Part shown: positions 23,895 to 32,468 of the stretch, piece by piece
How the letters are laid out: each line of letters opens with the position of its first letter
Position numbering within the stretch: the stretch's first letter is position 1
Assembly (NCBI GenBank): GCA_021299835.1
Contig: JAJTER010000004.1
Span: 1-48,082 of the forward strand
Direction: 5' to 3'
Length of the DNA: 48,082 bases
DNA from: Saprospiraceae bacterium
Lineage (GTDB): Bacteria > Bacteroidota > Bacteroidia > Chitinophagales > Saprospiraceae
Position numbers and translations under genes: made by a program
Notes under the pieces: generated by a model
Database searches by the model: none
The model's input: the letters and a program-made list of their open reading frames with translations, nothing else
Told to the model about the DNA's origin: nothing

Positions 23895-26800
23895 ATGCGT
23901 TTTTATACTTTTTTGTATTTTTTTATAATCCTTCCTTTGATTGGATGTACACTGTATGCCCAATCTATTCCGCCCATTAATTTTCAACATCTTGAATACA
24001 GAATGATTGGACCATTTCGAGCGGGTAGAACGGTTGGAGCTGTAGGAGTGCCAACTCAGCCAAACCTCTTTTTTATGGGGGTAAATAATGGAGGTGTCTG
24101 GAAAACAGATGATTATGGTAGAACCTGGCTTCCTATTTTCGATAAAATGCCCACAGGATCTATTGGTGATATTGCCGTTTCTCCAACAAATCCAGAAATT
24201 ATTTATGTTGGCACTGGTGAGGGTCTCCATCGCCCTGATTTAAGCGTTGGAAATGGAATATATAAATCAGAAGACGGTGGATCCACCTGGAACCATCTGG
24301 GTTTGGATGACATACAGCAAGTAGGTAGAATTATTGTTCACCCCACTAATCCGATGGAAGTTTTTGTAGCTGGTTTAGGCCATCCTTACGGGGCCAATCC
24401 TGAAAGGGGCGTGTTTAAATCTCAGGACGGTGGAAAAACATGGAAAAAGGTCTTATTTATAAATGAAAATACAGGAGCCATTCAAGTTGAATATAATCCA
24501 GCGAATCCAAACTTACTTTTTGCCAGCTTATGGGAGCATAGAGAGGGTCCATGGGAAAATGGAAATTTTTCAGGTGCCCACAGCGGTCTTTTCAAGTCTG
24601 TTGATGGTGGTGAAACATGGAAACCTATCTTACAAGGATTACCAGGAGCATCCGATGGACTTGGTAGAATTGGCATTTGTTTTGCACCCAGTAATACTAA
24701 TCAAATGTATGCTACCGTCGATGCAAAAAATAACGGAGGAATTTACCAAAGCAAAGATGCCGGTGAAAATTGGAGTTTAGTAAGCCGGGATCCAAGAACT
24801 TGGGGCCGAGGTAGCGATTTTGCGGAAATTAAAGTGCACCCTAATCATCCTGAAATTTTGTTCATTGCTAATGTAGCTGCATATAAATCAATAGATGGAG
24901 GTAAAAACTGGTTTTCTATTAAAGGTGCGCCAGGAGGAGATGATTATCATCGCATTTGGATAAATCCACTTCAGCCTGATATTATGATTTTCGCAGCAGA
25001 TCAAGGAGCCGTAATTACGGTTAATGGTGGAAAAACATGGAGTTCCTGGTATAATCAACCCACCGCTCAACTTTATCATGTTACTACTGATAATCAGTTT
25101 CCTTACCATGTATATGGTGGTCAACAGGAAAGTGGTGCTATAGGCGTTGCCAGTCGGGGAAATGGAGGACAAATTTCTTTCCGCGATTGGTACGGAGTTG
25201 GTGCCGATGAATATGCTTATGTTGCTCCCGATCCTCTAAATCCTGACATAATCTATGGGGGAAGGGTGCTGAAATTTAATAAAAAAACTGGGCAAACACA
25301 ATATGTAGGTCCCGAAAATCTTAGATCAGGTCAGCATAGAGTACTAAGGACAATGCCCTTACTTTTTCACCCCGCTAACCCGAAAATGTTACTTTTTGCT
25401 ACCAATAAATTGTGGAAAACATTGGATGGTGGTTACCATTGGGAAATAATTAGTCCGGATTTATCCAGAGATAAACCAGATGTTCCTGATAACATAGGTG
25501 TTTTTAAATCACCTGAATTAAATGAAATGGCAAGAAGAGGGGTCATTTACTCCGTTGGCCCTTCACCTCTCGATGCAGATCTTATCTGGGCTGGAACTGA
25601 TGATGGTTTAATTCATATAACCAAAGATGGAGGAAAATCATGGTCTAATGTTACTCCCCCTACCCTCCGTTCCTGGGATAAAATTTCTCAAATTGATGCC
25701 AGTCATTTTGATAAAAACACCGCCTATATTTCAGTTAATGCCTTCAGATTGGATGATCTGAACCCATATATTTATAAAACAAAGGATAGTGGAAAAACAT
25801 GGACTTTGATAACTAAAGGGATTTCAAAAGATCCAGTAAATGTAGTAAGAGAAGATCCAAAACAAGCTGGATTATTATTTGCCGGGACGGAAAATGAGGT
25901 TTTTTTCTCAGCTGATGATGGTGATAACTGGCAATCTCTAAGATTAAATATGCCTGCTACCTCTATTCGTGATCTTGTAGTGAAGGAAAATGACCTGGTC
26001 ATTGGCACACACGGCAGGTCCATTTGGATCTTAGATGATATTGCGCCACTAAGAGAAATAAAAAAGGCAATCAATAATGACTTTTTATACAAGCCTTCAC
26101 AAGCATTTAGAGTACGTTGGAATATGTTTTCCGATACCCCACTGCCACCAGAAGAACCAACAGGAAAAAATCCACCAGATGGCGCAATCATAGATTATAA
26201 TTTGGGTGAAAATGCCAAACTGGTCACCATTGAAATATCTGATGTTCAAGGCAACCTGATAAGGAAATTTTCCTCTGCTGATGTTACCGAAAAACTAGAT
26301 ACTAATACTTTGGGATATCCAACGTATTGGTTCAGACCAGCCCAAAAAGTACAAACAGCAAAAGGACCTCACCGATTTGTATGGGATGTAAGGTATGCAC
26401 CACCAAAGGGAACTCAAAGAGGTTATGCCATTGCTGCAGTTTATAAAAACACCCCGGCAGGACCTGATGGTCCATTTGTTCATCCCGGTTCTTTCAAGGT
26501 CAAAATAAATATTGATGGTTTTGTGATGGAAAAAACGCTCGATGTTAAAATGGATCCTCGTGTAAGTATAAGCGAAGATGACCTAAACCTGCAATCCAAA
26601 TACGCATTGATTTGCTACCAGGCTTACCATAAACTTCAAGACATCAGAGAATCCTTAGATGAAAAAATTAAATCTGGTAATCTATCCGTAGATACCATAA
26701 CAGCATTAAAAAGAAAGAGAGGCTCAGGCTCTCCTGGCGGTGGTGACATACTATATGGAAGTATTAATGAAACTTCCAATGAAAAAGAAACGGTGGTAGG

Positions 26801-26924
26801 CTTACAAGAAAAGTTTCTATTTATGCTTCATGTTTTACAGTCTGCTGATGCAAGACCAACCCCGCAATCTATTTTAGCTATTGAAAAAATGGAAGCCACA
26901 ATGAAATATCTGGCCTCCAATTAA
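23895..26924 (+). CDS. Exported VPS10/sortilin-like Asp-box beta-propeller protein
   Basis: A 1,009-residue protein with a signal peptide ending near CTLYAQS. I use ATG 23895 instead of the TTG nine bases earlier. About eleven Asp-box (BNR) motifs are spread over residues 50-700, for example KSEDGGSTW, KSQDGGKTW, KSVDGGETW, KSIDGGKNW and KDGGKSW, which build one or two large beta-propellers. The C-terminal 250 residues contain a beta sandwich (GPHRFVWDVRYAPPKG) and a helical tail, without a T9SS sorting domain. Such proteins are often labelled glycosyl hydrolase because of the Asp boxes, but I see no sialidase arginine triad to support that. Function is unknown. A strong terminator follows. 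Confidence 0.85.
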   Translation: MRFYTFLYFFIILPLIGCTLYAQSIPPINFQHLEYRMIGPFRAGRTVGAVGVPTQPNLFFMGVNNGGVWKTDDYGRTWLPIFDKMPTGSIGDIAVSPTNPEIIYVGTGEGLHRPDLSVGNGIYKSEDGGSTWNHLGLDDIQQVGRIIVHPTNPMEVFVAGLGHPYGANPERGVFKSQDGGKTWKKVLFINENTGAIQVEYNPANPNLLFASLWEHREGPWENGNFSGAHSGLFKSVDGGETWKPILQGLPGASDGLGRIGICFAPSNTNQMYATVDAKNNGGIYQSKDAGENWSLVSRDPRTWGRGSDFAEIKVHPNHPEILFIANVAAYKSIDGGKNWFSIKGAPGGDDYHRIWINPLQPDIMIFAADQGAVITVNGGKTWSSWYNQPTAQLYHVTTDNQFPYHVYGGQQESGAIGVASRGNGGQISFRDWYGVGADEYAYVAPDPLNPDIIYGGRVLKFNKKTGQTQYVGPENLRSGQHRVLRTMPLLFHPANPKMLLFATNKLWKTLDGGYHWEIISPDLSRDKPDVPDNIGVFKSPELNEMARRGVIYSVGPSPLDADLIWAGTDDGLIHITKDGGKSWSNVTPPTLRSWDKISQIDASHFDKNTAYISVNAFRLDDLNPYIYKTKDSGKTWTLITKGISKDPVNVVREDPKQAGLLFAGTENEVFFSADDGDNWQSLRLNMPATSIRDLVVKENDLVIGTHGRSIWILDDIAPLREIKKAINNDFLYKPSQAFRVRWNMFSDTPLPPEEPTGKNPPDGAIIDYNLGENAKLVTIEISDVQGNLIRKFSSADVTEKLDTNTLGYPTYWFRPAQKVQTAKGPHRFVWDVRYAPPKGTQRGYAIAAVYKNTPAGPDGPFVHPGSFKVKINIDGFVMEKTLDVKMDPRVSISEDDLNLQSKYALICYQAYHKLQDIRESLDEKIKSGNLSVDTITALKRKRGSGSPGGGDILYGSINETSNEKETVVGLQEKFLFMLHVLQSADARPTPQSILAIEKMEATMKYLASN

Positions 26925-26951
26925 TTTTTCAAACAATTATCGCAAAATAGG

Positions 26952-26989
26952 AGAAACCTTCAGCGATTGTCTGAAGGTTTCTTTCATTT
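26952..26989 (+). terminator. Rho-independent terminator of the Asp-box protein gene
   Basis: A perfect 12-bp stem (AGAAACCTTCAG with CTGAAGGTTTCT) closes a 7-nt loop and is followed by a T-rich tail, 28 bp after the stop codon. Confidence 0.88.
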
Positions 26990-26991
26990 AA

Positions 26992-27018
26992 TTTAAAAAG
27001 GCAATCCGAAGATTGCCT
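26992..27018 (-). terminator. Rho-independent terminator of the tRNA-Val/tRNA-Pro unit
   Basis: On the minus strand an 8-bp stem (AGGCAATC with GATTGCCT) with a TTCG tetraloop is followed by TTTTTA. It faces the plus-strand terminator a few bases away. Confidence 0.88.
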
Positions 27019-27027
27019 CTTAATGGG

Positions 27028-27101
<74 letters not shown>

Positions 27102-27107
27102 TTCTCG

Positions 27108-27182
27108 TGGGTAATACTGGATTCGAACCAGTGACCTCTGCTCTGTCAAAGCAGCGCTCTAAACCAACTGAGCTAATCACCC
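27108..27182 (-). tRNA. tRNA-Val (anticodon GAC)
   Basis: 75 nt without CCA. The acceptor stem pairs GGGTGAT with ATTACCC through one G-T pair; the T-arm contains GGTTCGAATCC; the anticodon stem CTGCT/AGCAG encloses loop TTGACAG, giving anticodon GAC, which reads Val codons GUC/GUU. It is the first gene of a two-tRNA unit. Confidence 0.95.
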
Positions 27183-27194
27183 TTATCAACGATG

Positions 27195-27202
27195 CAAAAC
27201 TA
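27195..27202 (-). promoter_or_regulatory. -7 promoter element for the tRNA unit
   Basis: The minus strand reads TAGTTTTG followed by CAT, an exact TAnnTTTG 12 bp before the tRNA-Val 5' end, which is the expected spacing for a short precursor. The 349-bp stretch 27183-27531 also holds a plus-strand -7 box at 27420; the rest is AT-rich without visible genes. Confidence 0.55.
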
Positions 27203-27419
27203 ATGACTTTATTCAAAAAAAGAAACCCGAAAAAAGATTAATTATTTTAAATTTTCTAATTGTAATGTATTTGAAAGGACAAATAATGTAATAATTCGAT
27301 CCGCTATAACTTAAAAAAACACAACTTACTAATTAACATTCAAATGATTAAAGTCTAAATATTCTATATTTTATAAAAAGAGTTAATTCAGATATACCAA
27401 CGTAGTTTAATTAAATCGT

Positions 27420-27427
27420 TATATTTG
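27420..27427 (+). promoter_or_regulatory. -7 promoter element for the phosphodiester glycosidase/xseA operon
   Basis: TATATTTG is an exact TAnnTTTG. It lies 20 bp before an in-frame ATG at 27448, which has an AGAAGG stretch, and about 105 bp before the ATG at 27532 that starts the signal peptide. Confidence 0.45.
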
Positions 27428-27531
27428 GATGTGAAAGAAAAAGAAGGATGACCATAAAAAGAACGATAACTAAAGGTTTATTAAAAGGTATTTTTTGTTG
27501 TTTTAAATCCTTTCATATTAAAGAATCACTT

Positions 27532-28365
27532 ATGAAATACATCTATTTATTAAGCATTTTTGTTTTTTTGCCTGAATATTCTTTCTCCCAGGTTTTTAAC
27601 AAAGTTAAGGTTGAAAAAATACAGGCGGGAATAAAGTTGGACCATTGGTCAGGTACCCATGAAAAATGGGGAACTCAATATATATTAATATTAAAAGCAA
27701 AATACCCTAAGTATAGATTAGACCTGGCTTTTGCTAAAGATAGTTTGATAAAAACCAGTTCTTTTGCTAAACAATCTAATGCTCTAGCTGCCATAAACGG
27801 AGGCTTCTTTGATATGAAAGCTGGTGGTTCTGTTTCATTTTTAGTTTCTGACGGAAAGGTCATTCATGAAAATAAACCTAATGTTTTGTCTATAGACAAT
27901 GAAATGGGAGCCAACGCACTGGTTATTTATGAAAATGGAAAAAGTGAAATTTTACCAACTGAGGGAGCAAATCGTATTCCAATGCTAAAAAACGTTGAAG
28001 ATGCATTAGTTACAGGCCCCTTACTTTTAAATAACAGTCAAATAAATAACCTTCAAAAAAGACCTTTCAATGATTTAAAGCATCCAAGAAGTGCCATTTG
28101 TATAGGAAAAAAAGAAATATGGCTAATTGCCGTTGATGGCAGACATAAAGAAGCTACAGGATTAAATCTAAATGAACTTTCACAGTTCCTATTAACTTGC
28201 GGTTGTCAACATGCCATTAATTTAGATGGAGGTGGATCCACAACTCTTTTTTTGAACACAAATAAGTTTAATGGTATAGTAAATCATCCTTCTGATAACA
28301 AGAAATTTGATTCGGAAGGAGAAAGATCGGTCGCTAATATTCTTTTCATTAGGAAGAATAATTAG
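27532..28365 (+). CDS. Exported phosphodiester glycosidase (NAGPA) domain protein
   Basis: A 277-residue protein with a signal peptide (KYIYLLSIFVFLPEYSFS). I prefer ATG 27532 because the signal peptide begins there; ATG 27448 would add 28 residues before it. The NAGPA-type domain shows AAINGGFFDMKAGGSVSFLV, HPRSAICIGKKEIWLIAVDG and the closing INLDGGGSTTLFL motif. Characterised relatives remove N-acetylglucosamine 1-phosphate from phosphodiesters; bacterial substrates, possibly cell-wall or exopolysaccharide phosphodiesters, are not settled. It is first in a plus-strand run with xseA, xseB, folK and a deoxynucleoside kinase, a mix that suggests linkage by convenience. Confidence 0.85.
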   Translation: MKYIYLLSIFVFLPEYSFSQVFNKVKVEKIQAGIKLDHWSGTHEKWGTQYILILKAKYPKYRLDLAFAKDSLIKTSSFAKQSNALAAINGGFFDMKAGGSVSFLVSDGKVIHENKPNVLSIDNEMGANALVIYENGKSEILPTEGANRIPMLKNVEDALVTGPLLLNNSQINNLQKRPFNDLKHPRSAICIGKKEIWLIAVDGRHKEATGLNLNELSQFLLTCGCQHAINLDGGGSTTLFLNTNKFNGIVNHPSDNKKFDSEGERSVANILFIRKNN

Positions 28366-28393
28366 TTATATATCATTAAGTAAATTCAACACA

Positions 28394-29635
28394 ATGGAAT
28401 CAAATGTTTTTTCACTGTATGATTTAGGTACCCTCATAAAAAGAGTTCTTTCCCTAAATTTTCAGGATAAAATTTGGGTTAAAGCTGAAATAGCAGGTTG
28501 TAAAGTAGTGCGGGGAATTGCTTATTTAGATTTGATTGAAAAAGAAGAAGGTCAGTCAGACAAGATAATCGCGCAACAAAGTGCTGTTATCTGGCAGGCT
28601 ACTTTACAGAAATTAAATGGAAAACTTTCAGAATCAATTACAGGTTTTCTTGAAATTGGTCGGGAAGTTCTGGTTTTAGTCCAGATAGATTTTAATGTGA
28701 GATATGGTTTAAAACTTGTTATCGATGATATCGATCCTGCCTATACTCTTGGTAAATTATTTCAACAACGACAGGAACTTGAAAAACTAATTTTCACTGA
28801 AAAGTTACATGAACCAAATAAATTAATCCCTCTTGCTCCTGTTATACAAAGAATTGCCGTACTTAGCAATGAACAAGCCGCTGGATATCAAGATTTTGTT
28901 CATCAACTTACTGAAAACTCAATGAATTATGCCTTTTCATTGACTTTATTCCCTATTTCACTTCAAGGGACTCTTGTGGAAGAAACCGTACTCATTCAAC
29001 TTGCAGAAATATTAAAAACTAATACTACCTTCGATGTAGTGCTTATCCTCAGAGGCGGTGGATCAAAACTTGATTTGGCTGGATTTGATAGTATAAAAAT
29101 TTGCCGTGCCATTTCCTCTTTCCCCATAAAAATCATAACTGGTATTGGTCATGAAGTGGACGAAACACTCTCTGATATAGTCGCAGGTATTTCATTAAAA
29201 ACACCCACTGCCGTAGCTGAATATCTGCTATACCATAATCAAAGTTTCGAAGCTTCTATTCAACAAATGGTTTTAAAAATCAATGATATAACTAAAGATA
29301 AAATGCAACAAGCTAAGTTAAGGATAATGCGGTTTAAACATGAACTATCTTTAAGACCAATGAGAGTCATTGATAAAACAAATACTAAGCTTGAAAATAT
29401 TCAAAAATATCTACCTAGTTTAGTTAGTAACAGGCTAAAAAAAGAAAAGGTAAAATTATCCTATTTAGATAGATTGATTAGCCTTGTTAACATACCAAGC
29501 ACTCTAAAAAGAGGATTCTCAATAACAAAAGTTTTACCTGACAATAAACCATTGAATGATGGTTTTAAGGCAAATATGGAAATTGAAACCTTATGGGAAA
29601 AAGGTAGTTTCAAAAGCATTATTATTGATAAATAA
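28394..29635 (+). CDS. xseA: Exodeoxyribonuclease VII large subunit
   Basis: A 413-residue nuclease subunit that, with XseB, degrades single-stranded DNA from both ends. The N-terminal OB-fold (FSLYDLGTLIKRVLSLNFQDKIWVKAEIAG) precedes the catalytic domain with ILRGGGSKLDLAGFDS and ITGIGHEVDETLSD, then GISLKTPTAVAEYL and a coiled-coil region before the C-terminal KRGFSITKV segment. The first lines of the open frame overlap the preceding gene, so ATG 28394 (29 bp after its stop) is the start. It is 15 bp before xseB. Confidence 0.95.
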   Translation: MESNVFSLYDLGTLIKRVLSLNFQDKIWVKAEIAGCKVVRGIAYLDLIEKEEGQSDKIIAQQSAVIWQATLQKLNGKLSESITGFLEIGREVLVLVQIDFNVRYGLKLVIDDIDPAYTLGKLFQQRQELEKLIFTEKLHEPNKLIPLAPVIQRIAVLSNEQAAGYQDFVHQLTENSMNYAFSLTLFPISLQGTLVEETVLIQLAEILKTNTTFDVVLILRGGGSKLDLAGFDSIKICRAISSFPIKIITGIGHEVDETLSDIVAGISLKTPTAVAEYLLYHNQSFEASIQQMVLKINDITKDKMQQAKLRIMRFKHELSLRPMRVIDKTNTKLENIQKYLPSLVSNRLKKEKVKLSYLDRLISLVNIPSTLKRGFSITKVLPDNKPLNDGFKANMEIETLWEKGSFKSIIIDK

Positions 29636-29650
29636 ACATAACAAGAAAAA

Positions 29651-29842
29651 ATGAATACAGATAATATCAGTTACGAAAAGGCTTATTCGGAATTAGAAAC
29701 AATAATAAATCAACTGGAATCTGATGCTATTTCTATTGAGTTATTAGCAGAAAAAGTTTCCAGAGCCGCCTATTTATTAGAATTATGTACCCAAAAAATG
29801 CGTTCTATAGAATCAGATATTCAGCAAATAATTGGTACTTAA
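29651..29842 (+). CDS. xseB: Exodeoxyribonuclease VII small subunit
   Basis: A 63-residue helical protein of normal family length. The pattern YEKAYSELETIINQLESDAISIELLAEKV followed by RAAYLLELCTQKM matches XseB, whose two-helix form binds along the XseA coiled coil. It sits directly after xseA. Confidence 0.93.
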   Translation: MNTDNISYEKAYSELETIINQLESDAISIELLAEKVSRAAYLLELCTQKMRSIESDIQQIIGT

Positions 29843-29857
29843 TAATTCAAAAAGTCA

Positions 29858-30349
29858 ATGCAGGTCATAACGGTACTTAGCTTAGGTTCTAATGTTGGTG
29901 ATAGGTTAAATTATTTAACGTTATCTAAAACAGCTATTCAAAACTACATCGGCTCCATACAATTATCTTCAAATATTTATGAGACAGAACCATGGGGAAT
30001 TGATAATCAGGATAGTTATTTAAATCAAGTAGTTGCTGTTCAAACAAATCAAACTCCAAATGATTTACTTGACAATATTCATTTAATTGAAAGAGAACTT
30101 GGGCGAATTCGTAGGGTACATTATGGTCCAAGAACCATTGATATTGATATATTATACTACGGAGAAAGAATAATAGATATAGAAAATTTAAAAATTCCTC
30201 ATTCTCACATTCAAAAAAGGCGATTTATTTTAGTTCCTTTGTCTGAAATTTTACCACAAATGCAACATCCTTTACTGAAAAAAACCAATCAGGAATTACT
30301 GGATATGGTAAAAGATGAAGGAAAAGTAACAAAGTGGCAACCTTATTGA
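29858..30349 (+). CDS. folK: 2-amino-4-hydroxy-6-hydroxymethyldihydropteridine diphosphokinase
   Basis: A 163-residue folate-pathway enzyme that transfers pyrophosphate from ATP to the pterin. Motifs are LSLGSNVGDR (7-16), SSNIYETEPWG, and GPRTIDIDILYYGER, which holds the two magnesium-binding aspartates. Length equals E. coli FolK (159). It lies 15 bp after xseB and 4 bp before the deoxynucleoside kinase start. Confidence 0.95.
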   Translation: MQVITVLSLGSNVGDRLNYLTLSKTAIQNYIGSIQLSSNIYETEPWGIDNQDSYLNQVVAVQTNQTPNDLLDNIHLIERELGRIRRVHYGPRTIDIDILYYGERIIDIENLKIPHSHIQKRRFILVPLSEILPQMQHPLLKKTNQELLDMVKDEGKVTKWQPY

Positions 30350-30353
30350 ATGT

Positions 30354-31013
30354 ATGAAAAGTGAATCATTAGCTTACCCTTATATAGTCATAGAAGGTAA
30401 TATCGGAGTAGGTAAAACAACATTTTGTCGTAAGCTTCAAGAAAAATATGATGCTCGTTTAATATTAGAACAATTTTCTGAGAACCCATTCCTTCCCTTT
30501 TTTTATGAAAATCCGGAAAGACATGCTTTTTCAGTTGAGCTATTTTTTATGACAGAAAGACATAGACAGTTGCAAGAAGAGCTCATCCAGGGTGACCTCT
30601 TCAACCAACAGATTATTTCTGACTATATCTTTATTAAAACCCTTTTATTTGCAAAGAACAATCTTAATGAGGAGGAATATCGGCTCTTTAACCGATTATT
30701 TCATGTGCTGAATGCACATTTCAAAAAACCAGATTTAGTTGTTTATCTTCATAGACCTGTGCCAAATTTATTACATCAGATAAAAAAAAGAGGGCGTTCT
30801 TTTGAGATGGAAATAAATGCTACCTATTTAGAAAATATACAGAAAGCTTATTTTGATTTTTTTAAAATGGATCCGGAGTATCCCATTTTAGTAGTAGGAA
30901 TTGATGATTTAGATTTTGAGAAAGATAATAATGCCTTTGAGTTACTGAATAAGCTATTACTACAAAACTATGAACCAAAGGTGCATTACATAAATCTTAA
31001 AATTACTCCATAA
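30354..31013 (+). CDS. Deoxynucleoside kinase (deoxyadenosine/deoxyguanosine type)
   Basis: A 219-residue P-loop kinase that salvages deoxynucleosides. Walker A is EGNIGVGKTT; the catalytic region shows FFMTERHRQLQEE; the lid carries LHQIKKRGRSFEM with the conserved Arg residues; and the lipophilic core has LVVYLHRPV. Bacterial dGK/dAK enzymes share this layout; the preferred base cannot be told from the sequence alone. The 3' end overlaps the convergent RhaM-like gene by 11 bp. Confidence 0.9.
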   Translation: MKSESLAYPYIVIEGNIGVGKTTFCRKLQEKYDARLILEQFSENPFLPFFYENPERHAFSVELFFMTERHRQLQEELIQGDLFNQQIISDYIFIKTLLFAKNNLNEEEYRLFNRLFHVLNAHFKKPDLVVYLHRPVPNLLHQIKKRGRSFEMEINATYLENIQKAYFDFFKMDPEYPILVVGIDDLDFEKDNNAFELLNKLLLQNYEPKVHYINLKITP

Positions 31014-31317
31014 AAAATACTTGTTTTAATGGAATACTAACTGGCGAAGCATCATCATTAGTAACCATGATATCTTTCATGTATTCCCACCATTTCTTCA
31101 TCAGCGGAGATTCGGGTAAACTGGTTAAAGAGGCGACATTTTCAACCGTCATTTTTCCAAAAAGAAAATGACTTTCATCGTCTAAAAAAATACTATAATC
31201 ACTGATTCCATGAGTTCTCAACAGACTTTTTAATTCAGGCCAAATAAGATCGTGTCTTTTTTTATATTCATCGGCATAACCGGGTAATAATTTCATTTTA
31301 AATGCCAAAACCTCCAT
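31003..31317 (-). CDS. rhaM: L-rhamnose mutarotase family protein
   Basis: A 104-residue dimeric ferredoxin-like protein of the RhaM (DUF718) family, which interconverts sugar anomers. The motif KLLPGYADEYKKRHDLIWPEL provides the catalytic-type His, followed by YSIFLDDESHFLFGKM and PLMKKWWEYM. The specificity may be rhamnose or fucose; no other rhamnose genes are present. It overlaps the kinase gene at the 3' ends. On the minus strand it follows the arginase-fold gene by 11 bp. Confidence 0.87.
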   Translation of the reverse strand: MEVLAFKMKLLPGYADEYKKRHDLIWPELKSLLRTHGISDYSIFLDDESHFLFGKMTVENVASLTSLPESPLMKKWWEYMKDIMVTNDDASPVSIPLKQVFFME

Positions 31318-31328
31318 AGAAGCATAGA

Positions 31329-32441
31329 TTAAGAATATTTGACCAATGCTTTTAAAACCCTGTTAGAAAGTTCACCTTCACAAGCGTCTAAATAATCCTG
31401 ATAAGAAACAGGAATTAAACGAAGATTAATATTTTCATCTAAAGCTTTGGTTTTTTCTATTTGAACCCACCAACGACCACTGCGATTACTTTTCCAAAAA
31501 GTAAGTATTTCTTGATGCTCTTTAACTTCGACTAAATATTCTATCATACCATCGAAGTTAACAGGGAAATCACCTTTCTTATTATTAAACCCATCTAAAA
31601 AATACCAGATAATCTGTGCCAGGGCCTGATCATCTATTTGATTATTTGATTGCTTAAAATCAAAACCTGAAATACTAAATCCCTTTAAAGTATCACTTAA
31701 TCCTGCATATCGGGAAAGCTGACAAATTTCTTCAAGAAAAAAACCACTAGGACTTTTAGGTATTTGACAAGGAAAATCGGTGTATTTTAGAGCGGACATT
31801 TCAAGAATACAAATATCAGCATGACGTATTGAAGGCTCTAAATCTTTTAGATTTTGTTTTGCCTGACCTAATCTGTGTAATGAAACTCCTTTTTCATCGC
31901 AGTAGGTAAAGCCACCTGAGGGTACTAAGTGTGATTGGACACCAATAATATGACCTCCCTCAGTAGTCTCGCCTTCACTTGATAAAAATGAATCCAAATA
32001 AGGAAACTCTGAAGCAGATTGAAATGGAAAACATCTGAGACGATCATCAATAGTTGTCAAATGCAAAGATGAATACACATTATGCAAAGCTTGCATAAAT
32101 GACTTATTTAAAGAACTATCATTAGTAACGAGAATAGGAAAGACGCCAGCATTAAAAATTTCTTCGAAAAGTGGAATAGCAAATGAATCATTAGATTTTC
32201 TCAAAACACCTAAATCTAAAAAATCAAAATCATCATGAAAGCTTTTAAAAGAATACAGTGTATTTCTCATCTCGGTCATTCCGGCTCCATCACAAGTAAT
32301 TAAAGCAACGGGAAAACTATGCCAGGAGGGTAATTCAAATCCAGCAGCATGAAAAGTAGTCTTTGATCCTAATTGCCAGGGATAAGAATGATTTGACCAA
32401 AGATTAACAAGCGGTAAGGGTTTTAACCAATTTTCAAGCAT
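31329..32441 (-). CDS. Arginase-fold (formimidoylglutamase-like) protein, apparently metal-less
   Basis: A 370-residue cytosolic protein whose layout matches the Bacteroidota arginase/formimidoylglutamase group (ILEMSALKYTDFP, SPSGFFLEEICQLSRYAG, FSISGFD). The metal ligands of ureohydrolases are not kept: the GGDHS position reads TNDSS (106-110), the DAHxD position DDRLR (132-136) and the SxDxDxxDP position EMSALKYTD (214-222). It is therefore probably not a binuclear manganese hydrolase; a binding or structural role is inferred. It follows murF by 27 bp on the same strand, close to gldJ, a neighbourhood I recall in other Bacteroidota. Confidence 0.75.
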   Translation of the reverse strand: MLENWLKPLPLVNLWSNHSYPWQLGSKTTFHAAGFELPSWHSFPVALITCDGAGMTEMRNTLYSFKSFHDDFDFLDLGVLRKSNDSFAIPLFEEIFNAGVFPILVTNDSSLNKSFMQALHNVYSSLHLTTIDDRLRCFPFQSASEFPYLDSFLSSEGETTEGGHIIGVQSHLVPSGGFTYCDEKGVSLHRLGQAKQNLKDLEPSIRHADICILEMSALKYTDFPCQIPKSPSGFFLEEICQLSRYAGLSDTLKGFSISGFDFKQSNNQIDDQALAQIIWYFLDGFNNKKGDFPVNFDGMIEYLVEVKEHQEILTFWKSNRSGRWWVQIEKTKALDENINLRLIPVSYQDYLDACEGELSNRVLKALVKYS

Positions 32442-32468
32442 AAATAAATAAATTGTTACCCAATATAA

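Noticed and set aside
24463-24780. 105-codon plus-strand frame
   Set aside because: An out-of-frame shadow within the Asp-box protein gene.
25772-26191. Open frame of 139 codons on the minus strand
   Set aside because: It is a mirror of the Asp-box protein gene with no domain or start signal of its own.
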